Part shown: in pieces, positions 59,515 to 64,000 of the stretch | How the letters are laid out: each line of letters opens with the position of its first letter | Position numbering within the stretch: the first letter of the stretch is position 1 | Assembly: GCA_018350325.1 (NCBI GenBank) | Contig: JAEVLN010000003.1 | Span: forward strand, 889,985 to 953,984 | Source: Globodera rostochiensis | Taxonomy: Eukaryota; Nematoda; Chromadorea; Rhabditida; Heteroderidae | DNA length: 64,000 nt | Direction: 5' to 3' | The notes under the pieces: model-generated | Database searches by the model: none | What the model saw: only the letters and a program-made list of their open reading frames with translations | Told to the model about the DNA's origin: nothing | Program-made: the position numbers and the translations under genes

Positions 59515-60423
59515 ATGTTTGCAATTCTGTTTTTGGTTTCAGCCGTTGAAGGTAAGAAAAATTTAAAAAATAAAAATCAAATCCCCAAAAAGGACTTAAG
59601 TGCAACGTCCAATTTGGTGCCAAATTGGACAAGAACGAATTGGCTTCATTTAATTGCCCTATGGTTGACCAACAGTGTCACTTTTCGGAGTGTTTGGACA
59701 GTTCTGGCCAAAGTAAAATCATCTTTTTTTAAAATTAAATGAGTTTTTTAACGGATTCTGTGTCCAGACATTCCTTGGACAACATACGCTGACTGCAAGA
59801 TACCCTCTCTAGTGAATTGTACTAAATTGGCCAACCAATGCAAACAGAAGGAGGGAAAAATATGCTGTTACATTTGTAACAGCGACTTGTGCAACAGCAA
59901 GTGGAATTGTGGCTGGTTGAGTTTTTGTTCATTCATTCCTGATTATGATTTATCTAGGCCGAACAACACGTCGACGAACAATGCGTCGACTTCGACAAAC
60001 AAAAGTCCTACCACCGCCTACTCAGGAACGCTGGCCGTTTCTTCTATGTCGGCCAATGTGAAAGAAACCAGTGCCTTCAGATTTTTCTCGTTAATTTGAA
60101 TGATTTAAAGCATTGGTCCATAAAATATGATAAATAGGCAAAAACCTACCGCCTCCACTACCGCCTCCAAGCCTATGGCCTCCACTACCGCCTCCACTAC
60201 CACCTCCAAGCCTACCGCCTCCACTACCGCCTCCAAGCCTACCGCCTCCACTACCGCCTCCAAGCCTACCGCCTCCACTACCACCTCCAAGCTTGCCTCC
60301 TCCAAGCCTACCGTCTCCAAGCCTACCGTTACCGTCTCCAAGCCTACCGCCCCTACCGCCTCAGCGCCTCGAAAAAGTTTTGCCGGATTTCTTTTGGTTA
60401 TCTTTGTGATCAGTTTGCTGTAG
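59515..60423 (+). CDS. Ly6-like cysteine-rich surface protein with Thr/Ser stalk and GPI-type tail
   Basis: Five exons joined in phase: 59515-59551, 59593-59712, 59768-59900, 59958-60089 and 60138-60423. Exon 1 is a signal peptide (MFAILFLVSAVEG). Exons 2-3 hold about ten cysteines: LKCNVQFG, NCPMVDQQCHFSECLD, DCKIPSLVNC, QCKQKEGKICCYICNSDLCN. The ending CC-x2-C-x3-LCN is typical of three-finger (Ly6/uPAR) domains. Next is an Asn/Thr/Ser-rich region, then tandem KPTASTTAS units (about 60140-60300) and KPTVS variants, likely O-glycosylated. A hydrophobic tail (FAGFLLVIFVISLL) right at the stop fits a GPI signal. Two introns (57 and 48 bases) are inferred because reading through gives earlier, less sensible ends. 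Role unknown; a cuticle- or cell-surface protein is inferred. Confidence 0.65.
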
Positions 60424-60539
60424 AAGATTTTCACATTCCTGTCGGTAGACGATTAAATTTTAAGCCTAACTGGTGGAACCTTTTTTATTCGGACGTTTCA
60501 ACATTTTAATTCGATAAATGCGATTATTACTAAATGGTG

Positions 60540-61080
60540 ATTTTTTTTGGTGGCAAAATTTTTAGTTGTGAAAAAGTCAATTTTTAGGGGTGCATTTTTT
60601 GAAAATTTTTAAAAATTCAATCCTTAGGGGTGTATTTTTCGTTTTTATTGCATTTTTCTTAAGGAATTTTTTGAAAAATGGCGAAATATGTGCTAAAACT
60701 CTGAAAAAGCTTAAAATATGTTAGTAAATATGTGCTAAAAAATACCCCCAAAATATGTTTTAATATGTGCTAAAAAGTCGCACTAATTCAAAAATTTTTC
60801 AAAACAAATACTATTTTTGGGCTTCTCTCCTGGTAAGGAATCCACGAAAAAAATATGTTATAACATAAAATCCGGGCCCTAGTCATAACTTGTTTTCAAC
60901 TTGGTTTGAAGCTTCTAGAGCGCATTTCCATGCGCATAATGCATATTTCGCGATTTATGTGCATATTTGCATATTTGTGCATATTTCGCTATTTATGCAT
61001 TTTAACCAGTGTTAAATGAATTTGAAGAATTTTGGGGAAATTTTATATTGAATTTGGAAAAATCCATGTGTATATTTTTT
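60540..61080. repeat. AT-rich dispersed repeats
   Basis: Words TTAGGGGTGCATTTTT and TTGCATTTTTCTTAAGGAAT at about 60585-60672 are shared with the core of the 756-bp MITE (54165-54270). AATATGTGCTAAAAA recurs at 60685-60775 and GCATATTT recurs at 60940-60990. Confidence 0.7.
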
Positions 61081-61099
61081 GCATCCCTACTCATAACTA

Positions 61100-61345
61100 G
61101 AGTTGGCCGGGACCGGGATCCCGATCGGGACCGGGCGGGAAATTCCCGGTTTTTGGAATCCCGATCCCGGTTTTTGAAAAATCGGAATCCCGGATCCCGT
61201 CCCGGTCGACCCGGGCTAACCGGGAAAAAGTACACCCCTAAGGATGGGATTTTGAGCTCGAAAGCGACTAGTGATGGTGTAGTGGTAAGTGGCGGGGGCA
61301 TGTTAATTGTGGGTGGGGTGGTGGTTCTGATCACCTAGTGTATAA
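61100..61345. repeat. Direct repeat, copy 1 (CCCGGTCCCG block plus unique flank)
   Basis: A GC-rich CCCGGTTTTTGAAAAATCG block is followed by AAAGTACACCCCTAAGGATG, GTGATGGTGTAGTGGT and GTGGTGGTTCTGATC. The same order recurs at 62165-62341, about 1 kb away. Confidence 0.85.
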
Positions 61346-61549
61346 ATGATTTTTTCCGGCTTTCTCTTAACATTTACAGTGGTGTATATAATAATAAAAA
61401 TTCTCTTAAATTTTTCCGCTTTTTTAAAGGTAGCAATACATTGAATGTAAAGTGCAAATGAAGATTATGCCGAACTTTGACAAATCCGAAAATAAATTAA
61501 AAAGACAGTGAATTTAGAACAAATTGACATTCGTCACTTTTTTCTTTTT

Positions 61550-62687
61550 TCAAGAAAGAGAAACGTCAAACTCCGCTGGCTCAATTTTCTGGTTACCATT
61601 TTTGTCCATTCCTTTAAACTTCTTTTCAACAATCTCAGGAGAAATGTCAGCGTTTTTGGAAGCCTCATTAAAGGCCTCCTCCTTTGAAATGTAGCCGTCC
61701 TTGTTCGCATCGATCTAAATCAAAGCGGCTTTCACATAATATTCCTTTAAGTTTGATGGGGGGGGGGGCAGGTGTGCGATCGGTAAAACCCAAAAACGTG
61801 GGAAACTTTCAAAAAACTTGGAAAATTATTTCAAAAACGTGGAAATTTTTTAAGCCTTTAATTTAATATAAAATTGCTCAAAAGTCATCTACCAGCATAT
61901 TTATCCCCACCTTTACCAGTTTGAGCAAATTGGTTGAGAAAGGAAGTAATTAAAACCAAAGCTAAACAATTAGAACCAAAACTAAACAATTAGAAATTGG
62001 TGAAAAAGTTATTTCAATAAAACTATGCAAACCCTCGATTTTGGGTGCTTTTTCACATTGTAACTTTTTTAAAAGTTTTGAACCGCTTGGCTTTCCCCTA
62101 AATGATTCTTTTCATTTATAACTTTCTAATTACACTAAAATTCTCCTTCCGGAGCTTTTCTTGGCATCCGCCGGTTTTTGAAAAATCGAAATCCCGGATC
62201 GTCCCGGTCGGACCGAGAAAAAAGTACACCCCTAAGGATGGGATTTTTGAGTTCAAAATGCGGTTTGGTGATGGTGTAGTGGTGAGTGATATCCTAAGTG
62301 TGGGTGGAGTGGTGGTTCTGATCCCCCTAGTGTGTAAATTAGTTTCACCTTTGACCACTAAAAAATTTTTTATTGCCAGCCCCGGTTTTTCCCGGTCCCG
62401 ATCCCGGTTTAAAATGCTGGTCCCGATCCCGGCTTTCACGGTCCCGATTTTTCCCAAAAATCCCGGTCCCGGCCTACTCTAGCCAGACTCAACCGGCACT
62501 AAAAGGATTAACTTGCCTTGTTAAAGGCCATTCTCGCTTTTGAAATCCTTGCCAATGTCGAAAACGATGTTTCAACATTTCCGCCAGAACGTGACTGACT
62601 GTTAGGAAACAAAAAAATTTTGTATTTTATAAATCATTAATTTTTCCCCAAATACATATTTACAGTTGCCCAAATTTTTTTAAACAT
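61550..62687 (-). CDS. Small two-EF-hand protein
   Basis: Three exons: 62687-about 62664 (MFKKIWAT), 62594-62517 (SRSGGNVETSFSTLARISKA) and about 61715-61550, joined in phase 0. Two canonical EF-hand loops lie in the last exons: DANKDGYISKEE and DKNGNQKIEPAE, separated by a helix (EIVEKKFKGM). The donor at 62516 is GC (AAG|GCAAGT) and phase requires it. The intron of about 800 bases contains copy 2 of a direct repeat. No signal peptide is seen, so a cytosolic Ca2+ sensor is likely, unless an upstream exon is missing. The start lies only 22 bases from the stop of the next gene upstream on the same strand; this is unusually tight and makes exon 1 doubtful. Confidence 0.6.
62165..62341. repeat. 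Direct repeat, copy 2
   Basis: Counterpart of 61100-61345: CCGGTTTTTGAAAAATCG, AAAGTACACCCCTAAGGATG, GATGGTGTAGTGGTGAGTG and GTGGTGGTTCTGATCC in the same order with scattered differences. It lies inside the EF-hand gene's long intron, while copy 1 lies just downstream of the gene. Confidence 0.85.
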
Positions 62688-62708
62688 ATGTTTAAAAAAA
62701 TTGTCGTT

Positions 62709-63184
62709 TTACCCTTGGCCACCACCGTGGCAGCCTGGGAATTTTTCCTCTTTGTAGGTTCCAGGACAACCATTTCCGTCCTGAACGCAACCGTCGCATC
62801 CTTGCGGGCAATCATTTTTGTATGCCGGATCGCAACAGTAATAGCAACTGCATTTTCTTATCAACTTGCAATTGTCCGATGGATCGAAGATGGACTCGCA
62901 CACGGCACAGTTCCATCCAAAAAAGTCGCAGTTTCCAGTTATCCCGCACTTTATTGAGTTAAGGGTGAGAGCGGCTGCAATTTTGCAGATTGAATATATC
63001 GTCAACTTTTAATTATACCGCCTAATCCTGTACCGCAGCAGTCATTGTGATATATGTGGTGTGAGCAAGGCAAAACCTACACAATACGGCTTTTAAAAAG
63101 TATACGATATTTTGGAATAACCTCAAAGATTTTGGCAAAAAAACAAAGTCCGATAAAACAGAGCATAACGAACATAAATTGCAT
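62709..63184 (-). CDS. Small secreted cysteine-rich protein
   Basis: Three exons joined in phase: 63184-63122 (signal peptide MQFMFVMLCFIGLCFFAKIFE), 63076-63019 and 62974-62709, giving 128 residues with a TAA stop. The mature part is packed with cysteines: LPCSHHIYHNDCCGTGLG, KCGITGNCDFFGWNCAVCES, NCKLIRKCSCYYCCDPAYKN, DCPQGCDGCVQDGNGCPG and a Gly-rich end. TTAATTTCAG just before the ATG is a likely trans-splice acceptor. I recognise no family. Size, signal peptide and disulphide density fit a secreted extracellular or effector-type protein, which is inference. Confidence 0.65.
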
Positions 63185-64000
63185 TCAGCTGAAATTAAAT
63201 GGTTCAAAACTTGACAATGGATAATAGAAAAATGGGTCAAACTTTAATCCGTAAAGTATTTGAAATCGGAAACAGAGTAAGAATGGACCCTGATCACTCT
63301 CAATCTCGATTCCGCTTCTTGTTTTACAGCAATTCCGATATTGAAGGCAAATGATGTCAATTAAGATTTAAGTGTTTTTAAAATGATGATGCTCTCCATC
63401 CAAAAAAGAATCCCTAGGTGAATACGAAAAATGCATTAATTTGGCATCGATATGTTGGATGGAAAACAGAGTCAGAATCGTACTATTAAGAGTTAATAAT
63501 TCACAACTTTTAAAATTAATACTTAGACGATGTCATATGACATTTTGGGGTCAACAGCATGTACGAAACCTTAAACTGATTTTTGTATTATTTTTAAAAA
63601 ATGTTAAAAAGTTCGAATGTCAAAAATAGGGTTGGCACCCCGACGTCGGGGTTGAGAATTGCGGGGTCGGGGTTTTTCGGGGGCGGGACTGTCGGGGTCG
63701 GGGTTACCCAAATCGGTCGGGGTTTCGGGGAATTTTTTTTAAATTCCTCCAAAATTAGGTGTCAATTTAATTGATCAAAATATAATCTGTTACTGAAAAA
63801 TCTATCATTGACGCAAATTTTTTTAAAGAATTTATTCTTATAGAAGAGAAGGGTCGGCATCAGGGATCGGATGCCAAAAAAAATTCCGGAAACCGAATTC
63901 CTGACCCAAAATTTTCGAAAATTTCAAATTTTGTTAACGCACTTTTGCGGTAAATTTCTGATATACAATTAGTCGGGTCCAACAGCGATAGTGGGACATT
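63185..64000. other. Intergenic; GC-rich dispersed repeat at 63629-63735
   Basis: No gene is seen. The repeat begins GGGTTGGCACCCCGACGTCGGGG and continues with GGGGTCGGGGTTTTTCGGGG words. It is a copy of the family at 47500-47716. Confidence 0.6.

Noticed and set aside
1..64000. Bacterial-type systems such as CRISPR arrays or operons
   Set aside because: Spliced genes, ribosomal protein eL22 and PRC2-type methyltransferase show a eukaryote. The tandem repeats lack spacer-repeat structure.

Overview
The window is eukaryotic DNA and almost certainly nematode. Its genes are split by many short introns, several introns have GC donors, and 3' splice acceptors lie a few bases upstream of several start codons, as expected for spliced-leader trans-splicing. 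The mix of small secreted cysteine-rich genes, GATC-rich spacers and very many poly-G/poly-C tracts suggests a plant-parasitic tylenchid such as a cyst nematode. That genus-level guess is inference. All gene models below were built by hand from reading frames, splice sites and phase continuity.

Layout. At 2.6-4.5 kb lies the 3' part of a coiled-coil gene (-), followed by about 5.6 kb of G-rich spacer. At 10.1-14.1 kb is a secreted Gln/Asn/Thr-rich protein (-) with a G-quadruplex-like repeat in one intron. At 16.2-18.0 kb is a six-EF-hand CREC protein (-), and at 19.7-21.8 kb an MMADHC-like cobalamin protein (-). Ribosomal protein eL22 (+, 22.5-23.1 kb) converges on an E(z)/EZH-type histone methyltransferase (-, 24.1-28.9 kb). 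Next come mitochondrial ribosomal protein mL28 (-), a TSPO-like membrane protein (+) and the V-ATPase c subunit (-). A large ANKS1/Odin-type adaptor with ankyrin, two SAM and PTB domains fills 36.0-43.1 kb (-). A 7 kb repeat-rich spacer precedes an MFSD10-like transporter (+, 50.3-53.0 kb).

The last 11 kb is different in character. It holds a cluster of small secreted or surface proteins interleaved with MITE-like transposons. These are a 12-exon cysteine-rich gene built mostly of microexons, each a multiple of three bases (53.6-56.8 kb, -); a Ly6-like, probably GPI-anchored protein with a Thr/Ser-rich stalk (59.5-60.4 kb, +); a two-EF-hand protein (61.6-62.7 kb, -); and a second secreted cysteine-rich protein (62.7-63.2 kb, -). 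A decayed copy of the last MFSD10 exon also lies here.

The genes from 16 to 53 kb are mostly conserved housekeeping genes with no evident joint pathway. The terminal block looks like an accessory, fast-evolving neighbourhood. Its microexon gene is the strongest candidate for something undescribed.
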